64,000 nt of DNA from Lentisphaeria bacterium. Lineage in GTDB: Bacteria; Verrucomicrobiota; Lentisphaeria; Oligosphaerales; Oligosphaeraceae. Below, piece after piece: positions 53,546 to 62,705 of the stretch. The notes under the pieces were generated by a model. That model saw only the letters and a program-made list of their open reading frames with translations, was not told where the DNA came from and made no database searches. The DNA lies in contig JAEEYQ010000031.1 of assembly GCA_016288215.1 (NCBI GenBank), forward strand, positions 90,782 through 154,781, given 5' to 3'. The stretch's first letter is position 1. Each line of letters begins with the position of its first letter. Made by a program: the position numbers and the translations under genes.

Positions 53546-54283
53546 ATGGCAAAGGAAAAACTCTATATCGTCCAGACGGAAAACGGAGAAGAATTTGAAC
53601 CGGCGAACCAGGACACGTTGGTGGCGTGGGCGAAAGCCGGCCAAATCACTCCGAACTGCAAAATCCGCACCACCCTCATCGCCCAATGGGACAAGGCCGT
53701 CAATGTCGCCTTCCTCAAGCCGATTCTTTCCGAGCAGCTGGAGAAGCAGATCATGGCGGAGCACAACACCTTCTGGTATCGGCTGAAACTTCAAATGAAC
53801 CTTCAGGCGGAGGACGCGACGACCAGCAACACCATTCTGCGCTCCCGTCCAGAAGCCTATCCCGTGCCAAGCCTGATCATCCGCTATCTGGCCGGCATCA
53901 TCGATGCCGTCATCGTGCTGGCGGGAGGCGCCGCCATCTTCGCGCTGATGGCCTTTCTGCTGAAGCAGGAGATCACCACGCCCTCCAACACCTTCTACAT
54001 CGGCTTCGCTCTGTTCTACACATGGGCCCTGCTCTATTTCACCCTCAGCATCGGACTGGGCACCCAGACTCTGGCCCAACGCTATTGGGGCATCTTCCTC
54101 ATCAAGGACGACGGCCGTCCCTTCTGGCTGGGCCGCGCGTTCTTCTATTCCGCCCTGCTGATTCCCTTCGGCTTCCTCACGCCGCTCTTCTACATCTTCA
54201 CAGGAAAGGCCAGAGGACTTCAGGACTGGGCCACCAAAACCCGCATGGCCAAAATCGTTCTGGTCAGCAAGAACAAGGCCTGA
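53546..54283 (+). CDS. GYF-like/RDD membrane protein
   Basis: 245 residues. An N-terminal GYF_2-like domain (LYIVQTENGEEFEPANQDTLVAW...GQITPNCKIRT) precedes an RDD domain with four helices; RSRPEAYPVPSLIIRYLAGIIDAVIV and SIGLGTQTLAQRYWGIFLIKDDG are the typical RDD segments. Such proteins are envelope-located and poorly characterised, possibly transport or sensing. The stop lies 3 bp before the LptG-like gene. Confidence 0.82.
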   Translation: MAKEKLYIVQTENGEEFEPANQDTLVAWAKAGQITPNCKIRTTLIAQWDKAVNVAFLKPILSEQLEKQIMAEHNTFWYRLKLQMNLQAEDATTSNTILRSRPEAYPVPSLIIRYLAGIIDAVIVLAGGAAIFALMAFLLKQEITTPSNTFYIGFALFYTWALLYFTLSIGLGTQTLAQRYWGIFLIKDDGRPFWLGRAFFYSALLIPFGFLTPLFYIFTGKARGLQDWATKTRMAKIVLVSKNKA

Positions 54284-54286
54284 GCG

Positions 54287-55402
54287 TTGACCGCCAACCG
54301 CCCCATTCTCCAGACACGACGCCATTCCTCCTTGCTTGGCGCCTATCTCCTGCGCGAATTTCTGCAGCCGCTGCTTTGCGCCCTGCTGGCCTTCGTCATG
54401 CTCTTCCTTCTCATCGACATGTTCGATGACATTCCGGATTTCAACGGAAAACATGTGCCTTTGCCGATAACCATTCTGTATTTTCTTGCAAAACAACCGC
54501 TTAACCTCGTCAATGTCATTCCCATCTCCACCTTGCTCGCCGCCAGTTTCATGACGGTTTCCCTTGGCCGGAACAGCGAAATCACCGCCATGAAAGCCGC
54601 CGGGCTTTCCATCGCCTCGTGCTACCGGCCCGTCTGGATATCTTCTATCTTGTTATGTATAAGCGTTTTATGCATTCAGGAGCTGGTCGGCCCCTCGGCC
54701 ATGCGCATGGCGGACGACATCCGCCTGAACTGGCTGGACGCCAACAAGAAGCGAGACACGCGAATCGCATTCCACAATCCATCGGACGGACGCGACTGGC
54801 TCGTGGAGTCCCTTGACGAAGCCAGCGGCGTTGGCCAGGGCATCGTCATCCGCCAATACCGCGATGACGGAAGCACGGAGTACCTGCTGAAATCCCCCAA
54901 AGGCACCTATGGTCCTGATGGATGGACATTTGAGGATGCCGTCATCACGCCGTTCTCCGTCTCCGGCCACCCCGTCGGCGAGACCCAACGGCACGCCGTC
55001 CATCCATGTCCCTTTCCGGAGACTCCCAAAGACCTGCAAGGCTATTCAGGAGAGCTGGAGAATCTGACCATCTCCGAACTGCTGCAGGCTCGCCATGCGA
55101 AAATGAAGCCATCTCCCAAAGAGCGGCAAGTCATGGATGTCATGCTTTGGTACCATGGATGCTTCCCGTTGGCCTGTCTGGTGGGGGCGCTGTTCGGAGT
55201 CAGCCTGTCCATCACCCATGAGCGCACAGGAGCCATGAAGGGATTCGCCAGCGCCGTCGGTCTTCTGGTGCTCTTCTACCTTTGCTGCCAATTCGGCCTG
55301 GTCATGGGAAAGAACGGCTGGCTTCCCCCCTTCGTCTCCGGCGCCCTGCCCAGCTTGGCCTTCACGACGGCGGGCCTGGCCACTCTGCACTGCCGCCGCT
55401 GA
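54287..55402 (+). CDS. LptF/LptG-family LPS export permease
   Basis: 371 residues from a TTG start placed 3 bp after the RDD gene. The YjgP/YjgQ layout is clear: helix 1 (LLCALLAFVMLFLLIDMFDDIPDF), helices 2-3 (LVNVIPISTLLAASFMTVSLGRNSEITAMKAAGLS), a periplasmic beta-jellyroll and three C-terminal helices (LACLVGALFGVSLSITHERTG...). It extracts LPS for the Lpt bridge with LptB. Whether it is F or G is not clear. This implies an LPS-containing outer membrane. Confidence 0.88.
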   Translation: MTANRPILQTRRHSSLLGAYLLREFLQPLLCALLAFVMLFLLIDMFDDIPDFNGKHVPLPITILYFLAKQPLNLVNVIPISTLLAASFMTVSLGRNSEITAMKAAGLSIASCYRPVWISSILLCISVLCIQELVGPSAMRMADDIRLNWLDANKKRDTRIAFHNPSDGRDWLVESLDEASGVGQGIVIRQYRDDGSTEYLLKSPKGTYGPDGWTFEDAVITPFSVSGHPVGETQRHAVHPCPFPETPKDLQGYSGELENLTISELLQARHAKMKPSPKERQVMDVMLWYHGCFPLACLVGALFGVSLSITHERTGAMKGFASAVGLLVLFYLCCQFGLVMGKNGWLPPFVSGALPSLAFTTAGLATLHCRR

Positions 55403-55456
55403 CTCCGCCCCAATATTCTCCATATCAAAGCGTTTCTGTACAGGAGCAAGAATCTT

Positions 55457-55499
55457 TTGACATGTCCATGCCATGTTTTTTGTATATTATAGAGGTATA
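55457..55499 (+). promoter_or_regulatory. Promoter region of the 55527 gene
   Basis: TTGACA at 55457-55462 is followed 17-20 bp later by TATATT/TATTAT (55483-55490), with a second TATAAT at 55494-55499. Start of the gene at 55527. Confidence 0.5.
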
Positions 55500-55526
55500 A
55501 TAAGTAAGTATAAGGACCAAAGCAGT

Positions 55527-57401
55527 ATGAAGAGGATAAAGGAGGTCATGATCGCCGCCGCCTTCTGCGGCCTGGTCGCCGCCGCGAGAGAGCCGGTTCC
55601 AAGCGCCGCCCCCATGGACTCGGCTGCCGAAGCCCAAAAGGCGGCTCTGCTGCAACGGGTTGCACAAGAAGACGCCGAAGGGCGGCTGCGTTCACGGGGT
55701 TTTGTCTACTACATTGTGCCCCCGGTCAGCAATGTCATGCGGACCGCTCTTGCCTACCCGCAGGACGGGACTCGGGAAGGCGCGCTGCAAGTCGTTGCGG
55801 CGCAAGGGGAATTCGAGCCGGCCTCCTTGGTGCTGTTTGCCGAACAGGATGTGGAGAGTGTCACCGTGAAGACCAGTGACCTCGCAGACTCTCACGGCCA
55901 TACGATTCCAGCTCGTCATGTGGATGCCAAAATCGTGAAGATCTGGGTGCAGACCGGCTGTGCATGGTACAGCTACTTCTCCGACTCCGCAGGACGGACT
56001 CTCGTGCCTGAGCTTCTGCTGAATGACGAGAACCTCGTGAAGGTGGACACCACCGAAATGAACAACTACCTGCGCACGGAGAAAGCAGACGGCTCGTCGG
56101 GATACCTTCTGATCAGCAGCCCCATCGACTACAACATTCCTGTTCAGGGTATCTCCGAGCGGATTTTCGACGCAAAGGAACTCCGCCCCTTCACGTTGAA
56201 GCGCGGGGAGTTCAAGCAACTGTGGTTCACCATGGAAGTGCCGGAAACGGCGGAGGCGGGGCTGTATCATGGAACCGTTTCCATCATCGCCCCTTCCGGA
56301 ACGGCAACCGTGCCGCTGCAGGTCAACGTGCTTCCGTTCCGTCTTCCCAAGCCCATGACGAATTATGACCTCTCCCGTGAATTCCATGTGTCCACCTACA
56401 ACGACAACAAACTATCCAAATATCTGCAATGTGGTATGTCTCAGGAGGATGCGGAGAAACGGCTGCTGAATCAGTACATCAGCTACCGCAAACACAACTT
56501 GACCGCCCCCATGCTCGCCCCCTATGCCAACGTTTCGGAGTCCGAAAAGGCCCTGTGTCTGCGCCAGCTGGAAATCTACCGCGAAGCTGGACTGGACACC
56601 GACACGCTGTTCGATGCGGTCCGCGGGATTCCGGACTACGCCTACCTTGACCATCCAGACCGCTCCAAACCCATCGCGGAGCAGAATCTTCCTGACCAAT
56701 GGGAAGAATTGACATCAGGCTATTTTGCTGACATTCAAAGACTTCTGGGCAAGAAACCCGTCATCTACTGCTTTGGATGGGACGAGCCGGGCATGCGTTT
56801 GCTCCGCAATCAACGCGCGGCATGGAAATACCTTCATGAGAATGGGCTAAAGGTTTGCAGCACAGGGCATTCCGAACATCTTCTCCACGCCGGCTTCAAC
56901 GAGGACTTCGTGGACTACGGCGGGACCTATTCCGCTGAATCCGCCCGTCTGTGGCATGCCTTCGGCGCCCGCATCAGCAGCTATGCAAGCCCTCACACAG
57001 GGCCCGAAAACCCCGATTTCGTGCGCCGCACCCACGGCATGGACCTATATCTTGCCGACAACGACGGCACGATCAACTACATGGCCGCCGGTGACCAGTG
57101 GAACGACTTCGGCGGAGCCAACTACAACTACCGCTCCTTCAACCATGTGTATCCCACCACGGACGGTCATGTGGACACCATTGAGTTCGAAGGCTTTCGG
57201 GAGGCGATCGACGACGTGAAATACGCCACGCTCCTGCGCCAACTGGCCAAAAAGGCCATCGAAACCCAAAAGACGGACAACGTCTACAAAGGCAAAGCCG
57301 CGCTCCAATGGCTGATTCAGGTGGACTCCCCTTCCTGCGACTTGAACGCCCTTCGGCTGGAGATGATTCGCTACATTCTGGAGTTAAGGGGTTTGGAATA
57401 G
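55527..57401 (+). CDS. Secreted DUF4091 / GH123-like protein
   Basis: 624 residues. The ATG chosen opens a signal-like segment (MKRIKEVMIAAAFCGLVAAA). The N-terminal beta domain is homologous to that of the 31371 protein. The barrel has the Asp-Glu pair D419-E420 in FGWDEPG and the C-terminus is the DUF4091 core (FEGFREAIDDVKYATLLRQLAKKA). Probably an exo-acting N-acetylhexosaminidase-like enzyme; unverified. The CBM9-like gene follows after 15 bp, so they are probably one operon. Confidence 0.82.
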   Translation: MKRIKEVMIAAAFCGLVAAAREPVPSAAPMDSAAEAQKAALLQRVAQEDAEGRLRSRGFVYYIVPPVSNVMRTALAYPQDGTREGALQVVAAQGEFEPASLVLFAEQDVESVTVKTSDLADSHGHTIPARHVDAKIVKIWVQTGCAWYSYFSDSAGRTLVPELLLNDENLVKVDTTEMNNYLRTEKADGSSGYLLISSPIDYNIPVQGISERIFDAKELRPFTLKRGEFKQLWFTMEVPETAEAGLYHGTVSIIAPSGTATVPLQVNVLPFRLPKPMTNYDLSREFHVSTYNDNKLSKYLQCGMSQEDAEKRLLNQYISYRKHNLTAPMLAPYANVSESEKALCLRQLEIYREAGLDTDTLFDAVRGIPDYAYLDHPDRSKPIAEQNLPDQWEELTSGYFADIQRLLGKKPVIYCFGWDEPGMRLLRNQRAAWKYLHENGLKVCSTGHSEHLLHAGFNEDFVDYGGTYSAESARLWHAFGARISSYASPHTGPENPDFVRRTHGMDLYLADNDGTINYMAAGDQWNDFGGANYNYRSFNHVYPTTDGHVDTIEFEGFREAIDDVKYATLLRQLAKKAIETQKTDNVYKGKAALQWLIQVDSPSCDLNALRLEMIRYILELRGLE

Positions 57402-57416
57402 GAGAGGCTTTCATTT

Positions 57417-58757
57417 ATGAATTCAATATCTTTCATTTATCGCATAATTATTGCCGTGGTCTTTTCCTGCGTCCTCGGCTTCGCACAGGAGGAAGCCCGT
57501 CCCGCCATCGACTCGGAGGCCATCTACCAAAGACTGACGGAACTGTTTCGGGCAAAGGACTATAAGGAAATCCAGAAGTACATTGTCGAGCTGAAGGCAC
57601 AGCATCAATTCGCCGCGGAGGATGCGCTGTTGCTGTCTCTTGTGGAAAGCGGAATCCGCGCGGAGTCCGATCCGTCCAGGCTGGAGGCATCCCCCAAGAC
57701 CGATTTGGCGGCGGAAACACGAAACAAGGTGCATTTCAAAACCGCCCTGCTGTTCATGCATTCACGGGACTACAAAATTGCGGACGCCCTCGGCCGCACC
57801 GTCCCTCCCCTTCTGCCCTACTACATCATTGATGTCGTATCTCACTCACCCATAGGTGTTTATGGATGGTTAAACTCCGACATCGTGAAGCATGCCGACA
57901 AGCGGGAGTCCCGTTTCATGCCATATAATCAGGAAGCGGCCGCCGTTCTGTATACCGACGTGAATGCCAACCGAAGCGGCATGAATGTGACCGGAAAGGC
58001 CGACGCATGTCAGGTGAGCTTCTTTGTGTCCGCCGACCCATACGGCATCTCCATCTATGTGGAAAACCGTGATGACAAGGTGGATGAGGTTCTGGCTGGC
58101 CTTCAGACCGGCGGCTCTTTGGAAATGTACCTGCAGCCTGGATTCGACCATGTGTACTATCAGTGGATGGCAAACATCTATCCAAGCGGAACGGAAGTCT
58201 ACGACTGGTCCTCTCCCAATGAGCACTTCCGTTCCCTCAAAGGCCGCCTGACCTGCGAATCGGCCCCCACGCCTGACGGATTTGGCGTGTACATGTTCAT
58301 TCCGTGGGATCTCTTCTATGATTGCCTTCCCACGGAGGAGAGCGAATGGGCCTTCGGCGTCCTTCCATGGACCCGCGACGGCGGTTTCACATGGGGAAGC
58401 GGACAGGTTCATGACCTGCATAAATTCGGTCGGCTGAAGTTCCGCGGCCTGAACAGCATGTTGCCGAACATCAAGAGGATGATCGTGCTAAAGGCATGGG
58501 CCTCCTTCCAAAAAGCGCTCCCCGCCATCCAGTCCTTTTGGAATGATGAAATCCGCGGCGACCAAATATTCGCCAAGGAGGTTCTTGCTCCCTATGTCGA
58601 GACCTTGCAGAAGGAGGGCGAAAAGGTGTCCGCTGAAATGGCGGCGGAGACGGTGGAAGAGCTCTTCCGAACCATGGTTCCCGAATGGAATGAATTCCGC
58701 TATCGCGTGGACACTCTCCGCACCGCGTTTCTAAAGAAGCAACTTTTTGCGGAATAG
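57417..58757 (+). CDS. Secreted protein with CBM9/DOMON-like beta-sandwich
   Basis: 446 residues with a signal peptide (MNSISFIYRIIIAVVFSCVLGFA). A helical region (about 25-150) with TPR-like character (LTELFRAKDYKEIQKYIVEL) precedes a beta-sandwich resembling family 9 carbohydrate-binding modules (CQVSFFVSADPYGISIYVEN, GGSLEMYLQPG, FGVYMFIPWDLFYD). A helical C-terminal tail follows. Likely a glycan-binding partner of the DUF4091 enzyme directly upstream. No catalytic residues recognised. Confidence 0.7.
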   Translation: MNSISFIYRIIIAVVFSCVLGFAQEEARPAIDSEAIYQRLTELFRAKDYKEIQKYIVELKAQHQFAAEDALLLSLVESGIRAESDPSRLEASPKTDLAAETRNKVHFKTALLFMHSRDYKIADALGRTVPPLLPYYIIDVVSHSPIGVYGWLNSDIVKHADKRESRFMPYNQEAAAVLYTDVNANRSGMNVTGKADACQVSFFVSADPYGISIYVENRDDKVDEVLAGLQTGGSLEMYLQPGFDHVYYQWMANIYPSGTEVYDWSSPNEHFRSLKGRLTCESAPTPDGFGVYMFIPWDLFYDCLPTEESEWAFGVLPWTRDGGFTWGSGQVHDLHKFGRLKFRGLNSMLPNIKRMIVLKAWASFQKALPAIQSFWNDEIRGDQIFAKEVLAPYVETLQKEGEKVSAEMAAETVEELFRTMVPEWNEFRYRVDTLRTAFLKKQLFAE

Positions 58758-58982
58758 GAAGTTACGATTCTTGAGGAGTCCCCCAAAACCACGGGAAGAA
58801 GCAGAAACATCCAGCGGCGTTCGACAGCTGAACGGAAGGTTGCAGGAACCACCGCCTGCCACGTGGCGGAGGAAGCCTGTCTTTTCGAAAGGTTAAGAAG
58901 AACTGCGCAGGCGCGTTCGACGCGTAAGATGTCGCCCCATTCAATAAAATACGTCCCTTTGCGTTTTGTGGCTGAAGGTTGA

Positions 58983-59540
58983 ATGATGGAAAGGCAAACC
59001 CAGGTACAAATCCCCGATCTGGAATTGATCTCTCGCTGCCGACAAGGTGACGAGGAGGCATTTCAGATGTTGTATCAGCGCTACCGCCTCCCGTTGTTCT
59101 CCTACCTGCACAAGCTGCTTCCGGGGCAGAACGCACTTGTGGACGACATGTTCCAGCAGACCTGGATCAAGGCCGTCCGCAACTGGGAGAAGTATTCGCA
59201 TCAGCAGAAGCTTCTCGCATGGCTGTGCCGCATCGCCCACAATCTGGTCATGGACCATTTTCGGTCAAAGGCCCAAATGGAGACGGTGGAACTCAATGAC
59301 ATTTTCATCTCCTCCTACGACAGCGCCGAGGACCTGATGGACCAGGAGACTCTGGAGACGGCTCTGCGGCAGGCGATTTCAGAGCTGTCCGCGGAGCAGC
59401 AGGAAGTGCTTGAGCTTCGGCGCAAAGGGGTCAGTTTCAAGGAGATAGCGCGTATCCAGAACACGAACATCAACACCGTTCTTGGTCGCATGCACTACGC
59501 CATCAAGAACCTGAAAGACAAGTTGGCATCCTATCTATAA
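58983..59540 (+). CDS. ECF-type RNA polymerase sigma factor
   Basis: 185 residues. Region 2 (LISRCRQGDEEAFQMLYQRY...QQTWIKAVRNWEKY...WLCRIAHNLVMDHFRSKA) binds core and the -10; region 4 (LSAEQQEVLELRRKGVSFKEIARIQNTNINTVLGRMHYAIKNLK) binds the -35. There is no region 3. It lies 18 bp before a zinc-finger anti-sigma gene and presumably responds to envelope stress. A GGAACC (58845-58850) in the 225-bp leader, the usual ECF -35, may mean autoregulation. Confidence 0.92.
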   Translation: MMERQTQVQIPDLELISRCRQGDEEAFQMLYQRYRLPLFSYLHKLLPGQNALVDDMFQQTWIKAVRNWEKYSHQQKLLAWLCRIAHNLVMDHFRSKAQMETVELNDIFISSYDSAEDLMDQETLETALRQAISELSAEQQEVLELRRKGVSFKEIARIQNTNINTVLGRMHYAIKNLKDKLASYL

Positions 59541-59558
59541 CGTACATGAGGTGCTCCC

Positions 59559-60155
59559 ATGAAATGTGAACAATGCGAGATTCGGCTTTTGACGGAAGGG
59601 GCCGCGACGGCGGACATTCAGTCCCACCTTGCCGGATGCCCGGCATGCCGTCATTTCGCGGCGGCATTGGAGCTGGGGCTTGGCCAAACTCCGAAAGAAC
59701 CTTCTAAATCCTTGGATGAAAAGGTGTTGCATAATTTTCAGAGTGAAATTGCCCTGCAGCGTCGCCGTTTGCGTCTGCGGCAATTCTTGAAAAGGGCACT
59801 GTTGCCGGCGGCCGCCGTCCTGCTTTTGGGACTGTGGATTGGCCGGGGGATTCTTTCCACCCCCAACACCACGCCATCCGTGGTGGCCCAAGCCCCTTTG
59901 CAGGAAGCCAATCCTGCCGATCCCAGCTGGTCATGGGCCGTGGAGCTTGCGGAATACGAGCTGGAGATTCTGGAACAGGATCTGGAAGCCGCCAACGACA
60001 GTTCGACGGAACAATCCCCCTTCGCCCCAACCGATGACGACAATGCGAACGACGCCATGGAGTATGTGCCGCTGGCCGGACCGCTTCAGGCCTTCTCCGA
60101 ACAGCTGTTCTCCCTCGAATGCGACTTCAACAACCTCTACACCCTGGACTACTAG
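59559..60155 (+). CDS. Zinc-finger anti-sigma factor
   Basis: 198 residues. The N-terminal cytoplasmic part has the ZAS/zf-HC2 pattern (MKCEQCEIRLL ... HLAGCPACRHF, HxxxCxxC) that sequesters ECF factors. One membrane helix (ALLPAAAVLLLGLWIGRGIL) leads to an acidic periplasmic domain. It overlaps the role of RseA/RsrA-type regulators and is co-transcribed with the sigma factor. Confidence 0.85.
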   Translation: MKCEQCEIRLLTEGAATADIQSHLAGCPACRHFAAALELGLGQTPKEPSKSLDEKVLHNFQSEIALQRRRLRLRQFLKRALLPAAAVLLLGLWIGRGILSTPNTTPSVVAQAPLQEANPADPSWSWAVELAEYELEILEQDLEAANDSSTEQSPFAPTDDDNANDAMEYVPLAGPLQAFSEQLFSLECDFNNLYTLDY

Positions 60156-60175
60156 CAAGGGCACGTTTCCTATGG

Positions 60176-60188
60176 CATATTATATATA
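60176..60188 (+). promoter_or_regulatory. TA-rich -10 region for the 60207 gene
   Basis: CATATTATATATAAGG sits 20-30 bp before the ATG with AGGAGG just 6 bp upstream of the start, so the leader is short. No clear ECF -35 (GGAAC) is placed correctly. Confidence 0.4.
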
Positions 60189-60206
60189 AGGTATATAGGA
60201 GGTCAC

Positions 60207-60881
60207 ATGAACATCCACAGAATATCCTTTAGAACCGTCTCCTGCCTCGTTCTGCTTGCGGTCGGAATCCGTTGCATGGCTCAGGCCCCGGAGCAACCGG
60301 ACGCTGCCCCCCCACCCAAGGGCGATGACGCCGTTGCAGCCCATCCGGCCCCCCATGGAACCCCACGCCCCTTCCCATCAGCAGGCCCCCATCTGAACCC
60401 GGGGAACTGGGGTTGGGGAGATGTGCTGATTCAAACCATGGCAAAGCTGAAGAAGGACAACGCGGAGGAGTACAAGCGACTGGAAATGCTTCGGCGGCAG
60501 GACAAACAGGCTTTCTTCAAGGAAATCGGCAAGTATCTGACGGAGCGCCCCAAAGTCCGCGAACACATGCGGCAAATGCAGGAATGCCTTGAGCTGTGCA
60601 GAGACTACCGCCGTGCCAGAACGGAGGAGGAACGCAACGCCATCCATGCGGAGATTGAGGTCAAGGCGCGGGAGTCCTTTGAGTCCATGTTGAAGGATGC
60701 CCATGCTCGGCTGGATTTGCTCCAAAAGAATTTGGCGGAAATGGAAGAGAACAAGGACGCGATTATCGAAGAAGGCATTAAGGTGCTGACTGACAAGTCC
60801 TTCCCGCTTCCGGACATGAGATGGCGCAAAGGCGGTCCCGCAAAAGAGCCCCCGCAGCCACCGCCAGAGCCAGCGAACTGA
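60207..60881 (+). CDS. Periplasmic helical protein (Spy/CpxP-like or sigma-regulated stress protein)
   Basis: 224 residues: signal peptide (FRTVSCLVLLAVGIRCMAQ), a Pro-rich region, then a charged helical domain (ELCRDYRRARTEEERNAIHAEI; HARLDLLQKNLAEMEENKD) and a Pro-rich tail. The helical part resembles periplasmic chaperone/sensor proteins of the Spy/CpxP or heavy-metal-resistance type, though the LTxxQ motifs are not evident. Linked to the ECF/anti-sigma pair, it may be a signal sensor or target. Strong ribosome site. Confidence 0.65.
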   Translation: MNIHRISFRTVSCLVLLAVGIRCMAQAPEQPDAAPPPKGDDAVAAHPAPHGTPRPFPSAGPHLNPGNWGWGDVLIQTMAKLKKDNAEEYKRLEMLRRQDKQAFFKEIGKYLTERPKVREHMRQMQECLELCRDYRRARTEEERNAIHAEIEVKARESFESMLKDAHARLDLLQKNLAEMEENKDAIIEEGIKVLTDKSFPLPDMRWRKGGPAKEPPQPPPEPAN

Positions 60882-60920
60882 TTCGGCCACGGGGTGCGCC
60901 CCAACGCCACCGACAAACTG

Positions 60921-60972
60921 ATTCGGCCACTTGATGCCGCCAACGGATGATGACGGCGCCAAGTGGCCGAAT
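60921..60972. terminator. Bidirectional terminator-like hairpin
   Basis: ATTCGGCCACTTG and CAAGTGGCCGAAT pair over 13 bp, extended by GCCG/CGGC after a 2-nt mismatch, between the convergent genes ending at 60881 and 60996. A partial direct copy of the left arm, AACTGATTCGGCCAC, is at 60877-60891 and overlaps the stop codon. Confidence 0.7.
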
Positions 60973-60995
60973 GGTCTTTGCAGTCCAAGCGGTTG

Positions 60996-62705
60996 TCACG
61001 CTTGAGACGTTCTCACATCGTGGATCCTCAACTGAGGGGAAGAGCCCCCGTTGAAATGGTTGATGTGGGGTGAATAGACAATGTCCCATGGGGCCGGAGG
61101 AAAATTGTCCGGCAGACGGCTAAACACGATGAAAGGCATTCGGGTTCCCGTCTGGTCGCGGACAATTCCGCGGCAGTGGGCATGGCCCGCAAGGGTTCTG
61201 CGTTCAGGAACGACGTTCTTTGTGATGAAGACCGGCTCCGGATTGCCATGCCCAAAGGGCTCCAGCTGCCGCAGCTCGCTGAAGAACACGTCATCCAGCT
61301 CATCAAAGCTGACCTCGCCGCAGATGCTCAGCAAGGGTTTCATGGCCTCCACATCCAGCACTCTGCGAACGGCCTCGTCAAAGCGGATGCAGAAATTCTC
61401 CAGCTGGTCTTTGTTCAGGGACAGTCCCGCCGCCATGGCATGGCCCCCAAAACGCAGCAGCGTATCGCTGCACTGCCCAAGAAGCTCCACCAGATTCAGG
61501 CGGCGAATGCTTCGGGCGGAGCCGGTGTACTGGCCGGAAGCGTCCAACGTCAGCACCACGGAAGGACGATGGTAACGGCGGGTCAGGCGGGAAGCCACGA
61601 TGCCAACCACGCCTTGATGCCAGTTTTCGCTCCAGACCACGAGCGAGCGGGTGGTGTCCAGATTGTAGCGCCTCATGATCTGCGCCTCCGCGTCCACAAT
61701 GACCTTTTCCTCTATGGTCTGGCGTTCGATATTCAGGGAGTTCAGCAATTTCGCCAACCCGTTGGCTTCTGGTATATCCTTTGCCTCCAACAATTTAAGG
61801 CTATCGCTGGGGTTGCCCATCCGGCCCGTGGCATTGATTCGCGGGGCCAGACGGTACGTGATGTCGCTGGTGGACAGAGACTCGTCCACGCCTGAAATGT
61901 CGCAGAGGGCATGGATGCCTGGACGATGCTGTTGGGCCAAGACACGAAGACCATGCTTGACGAAAATGCGGTTCTCGTGGAGCAGCGGCACAATGTCCGC
62001 CACCGTGCCCAGGGCCACCAGATCCAGCCCTTGGCTAAGGTCCGTCTCCTCACCGCCATAGCCCATCTCCTGCCCGTATTTGAGGAAGGCCTGGCAGACT
62101 TTGTAGGCGACGCCCACGCCCGCCAGATCCTGCGTCTCCGGCGGCGAGCCAGGTAGCTTGGGATCTACAACTGCCGTGGCATCAAGGGGTTCGATGCCCG
62201 GCGTATGGTGGTCCGTGATGATCAAATCAAGATTCTTCGCCTTGGCAAGGGCGACGGCCTCATAGCTGGTGATGCCGCAATCCACTGTCAACAGCAAATC
62301 ACAGCGGCCCGCCGTGGTCTTGTTGATGGTCTCCACGGTCAGCCCATAGCCATCATCGATGCGGTGGGGGATATAGCAGCTCACATCCCCTCCATTGCTC
62401 CGCAAAACCCACGCAATCAGTGCGGAGGCCGTGATGCCGTCCGTGTCGTAATCGCCATGCACCACGATGTGCTCGCCGTTGCGAACCGCCTCCCAAAGGC
62501 GGATGGACGCCTCCTTGGTCCCCGGAAGAAGATAAGGGTCTCCTATGTTGTCCAATGACGGATTCAGAAAGTCATACGTCGTCGCCGGCTCAATTCCCCT
62601 GGCCTCCAGCACCAGGGCGATGGGGCGGCTGACGCTTTCCTCATTCATCAGATTTTGAATACGTGTGGTGTCGTTTTCTGTGATTTCCCAAATATACTGT
62701 TCCAT
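60996..62705 (-). CDS. recJ: Single-stranded-DNA-specific exonuclease RecJ
   Basis: 569 residues. A 5'-3' ssDNA exonuclease for recombination and mismatch repair. DHH-family motifs: VHGDYDTDGITASA, LTVDCGITSYEA, ITDHHTPG (DHH), LVALGTVADIVPL, and the DHHA1 motif FGGHAMAAGLS, with an OB-fold C-terminus. Complete and of usual length. Confidence 0.95.
   Translation of the reverse strand: MEQYIWEITENDTTRIQNLMNEESVSRPIALVLEARGIEPATTYDFLNPSLDNIGDPYLLPGTKEASIRLWEAVRNGEHIVVHGDYDTDGITASALIAWVLRSNGGDVSCYIPHRIDDGYGLTVETINKTTAGRCDLLLTVDCGITSYEAVALAKAKNLDLIITDHHTPGIEPLDATAVVDPKLPGSPPETQDLAGVGVAYKVCQAFLKYGQEMGYGGEETDLSQGLDLVALGTVADIVPLLHENRIFVKHGLRVLAQQHRPGIHALCDISGVDESLSTSDITYRLAPRINATGRMGNPSDSLKLLEAKDIPEANGLAKLLNSLNIERQTIEEKVIVDAEAQIMRRYNLDTTRSLVVWSENWHQGVVGIVASRLTRRYHRPSVVLTLDASGQYTGSARSIRRLNLVELLGQCSDTLLRFGGHAMAAGLSLNKDQLENFCIRFDEAVRRVLDVEAMKPLLSICGEVSFDELDDVFFSELRQLEPFGHGNPEPVFITKNVVPERRTLAGHAHCRGIVRDQTGTRMPFIVFSRLPDNFPPAPWDIVYSPHINHFNGGSSPQLRIHDVRTSQA

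Noticed and set aside
58762..59136. 124-residue minus-strand frame upstream of the sigma factor
   Set aside because: It overlaps the start of the sigma factor gene and has no recognisable composition or start.
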